From Rhodoluna sp. (GTDB taxonomy: Bacteria; Actinomycetota; Actinomycetes; Actinomycetales; Microbacteriaceae): a stretch of DNA of 7,525 bases. Below are positions 6,539 to 7,525 of the stretch, one piece after another (position 1 is the first letter of the stretch; every line of letters starts with the position of its first letter). The translations under genes were made by a program, and so were the position numbers. The notes beneath the pieces were generated by a model. The model was not told the origin of the DNA. It saw only the letters and a list, made by a program, of their open reading frames with translations, and did not search any database. Location: the NCBI GenBank assembly GCA_023260375.1, contig JALQVK010000165.1, forward strand, positions 1 through 7,525. Reading direction: 5' to 3'.

Positions 6539-6560
6539 TGAAACCGCTTTCAGGTAACAT
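6533..6560 (+). promoter_or_regulatory. Predicted promoter of the modular secreted protein gene
   Basis: TTCACG (6533-6538) and TAACAT (6555-6560), each four of six to consensus, with a 16-nt spacer whose first 14 bases are operator 4. The start would fall near 6567, giving a leader of about 49 nt. The geometry copies the predicted promoter of the divergent transporter operon, which raises confidence in both. No hairpin terminator is visible between the GH16 stop and this promoter, so read-through from upstream is also possible. Confidence 0.45.
6539..6552. promoter_or_regulatory. LacI-family type operator 4
   Basis: TGAAACCGCTTTCA, identical to operator 2 read on the minus strand. Its centre is 16 bp from that of operator 3, half the 32-bp spacing of operators 1 and 2. 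The junction of the two sites forms an additional perfect palindrome, TTTCACGTGAAA (6532-6543). Confidence 0.85.
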
Positions 6561-6615
6561 CACCAATATGACGTGTGTGCGCGCGTTCCCAAAAAAGGTA
6601 ATGAAAGGAACAAGG

Positions 6616-7525
6616 ATGTCAAGCAAAACCAACATCCTGCGCAGTCGCCTCGCAATGATCGCGACCGCAGGACTAACCGGTGCTTTGCTAGTTGGATCAC
6701 CATTAGCAGCTAGCGCCTCACCGACCGTAGTCGACTATGCAAGCACCAATGTCGCAGACTACTCATCAGTACTAATGCACACCGGTGGCGGCGGAGGAAC
6801 CGACTGGGCTCCTTGGGCAGATTCTGCCGGCCTAAACGCTCCGTCAGTATCTGGAGATAAAAACTGGTTCAACCGGGCCGGTTGGTGTCCAGCAGCTGCA
6901 GATCCAACCGCACCATGTGGTGGACACAACTTCGCTGTGCAAGACGACGGCTCGGGCACTAACAATGCGCTTTGGGTACAAAAAGGCAAGGCAGGTTGCC
7001 CTACTTCAGGTATCCAGGTAGCCAAGCTTGCGAACGGCTCTTCCCTTATTTCAAGCGCAAACAAGGTAATCACCGTCAAGGTAAAGGCTGCTGACGCAAA
7101 TGTTCCAGTTGAAGCGACTTTGACCGACGCCTTTGGTGGAAACGTGCTAAAAGCTACAGCAACTGCAGCAACAGCCGGACAGTACAACACCTTGTCTTTC
7201 AATTTTGGCTCTCCTACATCTGGAACTTACCTAGCCAACTACAGTTACACCACTCTTTCTCTAGTTATGGACCCTGCAAACGCAATTGCAGGAACCGGTG
7301 TTGACTGGGCTGGATGTGGAGATGGTGCACAGAATAGCAAGGCTTACATCCTTGACGATCTGACCTACACCGCGATCACGGGTGCAGATACCCCTGCCGG
7401 TCCAGATGTACCTCACCTACTAACCTTTGAAGATGCCGACACCCTGGGTGCTCTTGCAGCCGGTGCTGCATCTGACGCAAAGTGGTCTGGAAGCTTCGGT
7501 AGTGGCGGTTCGGGCATTGCCCTTC
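6616..7525 (+). CDS. Secreted modular beta-sandwich protein, putative carbohydrate-active (3' truncated)
   Basis: 303 codons are visible and the gene runs off the right edge. Residues 1-34 form a signal peptide (basic start, core AMIATAGLTGALLVG, ASA-S cleavage). Residues about 37-253 look like one beta-rich module: aromatic-rich, Gly-rich beginning (GGGGG at 57-61), then alternating strand patterns such as NKVITVKVKAADANVPVEATLTD and GQYNTLSFNFGS, closing with ILDDLTYT (245-252), like the final strand of jelly-roll carbohydrate-binding modules. Cysteines 91, 101, 128 and 234 could form two disulfides. A Pro/Asp linker leads to a second module start, LLTFEDADTLGAL (from about 268), followed by GSFGSGGSGIAL. 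I recall similar modules repeated in secreted polysaccharide-degrading proteins, but no catalytic residues are visible. Start: the ATG at 6616 has AAAGGA 6 nt upstream; the in-frame ATG at 6601 has only AAGG 2 nt upstream and is disfavoured. Confidence 0.8.
   Translation, partial: MSSKTNILRSRLAMIATAGLTGALLVGSPLAASASPTVVDYASTNVADYSSVLMHTGGGGGTDWAPWADSAGLNAPSVSGDKNWFNRAGWCPAAADPTAPCGGHNFAVQDDGSGTNNALWVQKGKAGCPTSGIQVAKLANGSSLISSANKVITVKVKAADANVPVEATLTDAFGGNVLKATATAATAGQYNTLSFNFGSPTSGTYLANYSYTTLSLVMDPANAIAGTGVDWAGCGDGAQNSKAYILDDLTYTAITGADTPAGPDVPHLLTFEDADTLGALAAGAASDAKWSGSFGSGGSGIAL

Noticed and set aside
6601..6615. Start of the modular protein at the ATG at 6601
   Set aside because: In frame, but the only upstream AAGG is 2 nt away. 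The ATG at 6616 has AAAGGA at 6 nt and gives a normal signal peptide.
6759..7202. Minus-strand open frame of 147 codons inside the modular protein gene
   Set aside because: It lies antisense to a gene with a clear signal peptide and operator-controlled promoter. Its translation is low-complexity Ala/Pro/Ser with no recognisable domain and no ribosome site that I can support.
1..7525. Mobile elements, CRISPR arrays, tRNA or rRNA genes
   Set aside because: No transposase, terminal inverted repeats, regularly spaced repeats or RNA gene signatures were seen; almost all sequence is explained by seven tightly packed genes.

Overview
The window looks like part of a bacterial beta-glucan utilisation locus. 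Base composition appears close to even (not counted), and several starts have clear Shine-Dalgarno sequences. The Ala-rich Sec signal peptides and the CUT1-type sugar transporter without its own ATPase suggest an actinobacterium. A moderate-G+C member such as the freshwater Microbacteriaceae (Rhodoluna/Aquiluna type) is my guess, not something the sequence proves.

Layout. A minus-strand operon runs leftwards from about 4655. It encodes a secreted sugar-binding protein (4561-3272), a MalF-like permease (3267-2239), a MalG-like permease (2242-1361) and a GH1 beta-glucosidase (1358 to beyond base 1, nearly complete). Gaps are 4 nt or less, or a 4-nt overlap, so this is one tightly coupled transcript. 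A plus-strand set runs rightwards: a secreted GH16 glucanase (4780-5709), a second GH16 enzyme without signal peptide (5712-6503), and, behind its own promoter, the first 303 codons of a secreted protein built of beta-sandwich-like modules (6616 to past the right edge).

Control. The divergent intergenic region (4562-4779) and the gap before the last gene (6504-6615) each hold two copies of a LacI-family type operator, TGAAANCGNTTTCA. In both places an identical 14-mer operator fills the 16-nt spacer between my best -35 and -10 boxes, in the same orientation relative to transcription. One repressor probably governs the whole locus; its gene is not in the window. The binding-protein mRNA leader also carries a perfect 13-bp hairpin just upstream of the Shine-Dalgarno.

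How the genes fit together (inference). The secreted GH16 enzyme and the large modular protein would bind and cut a beta-1,3-glucan such as laminarin outside the cell. The transporter would import the oligosaccharides. The cytoplasmic GH16 enzyme would shorten longer imported chains, and the GH1 beta-glucosidase would release glucose. The unusual points are the paired secreted/cytoplasmic GH16 genes, the binding protein without a lipobox, the repeated promoter-operator geometry, the leader hairpin and the unidentified modular protein at the right edge.
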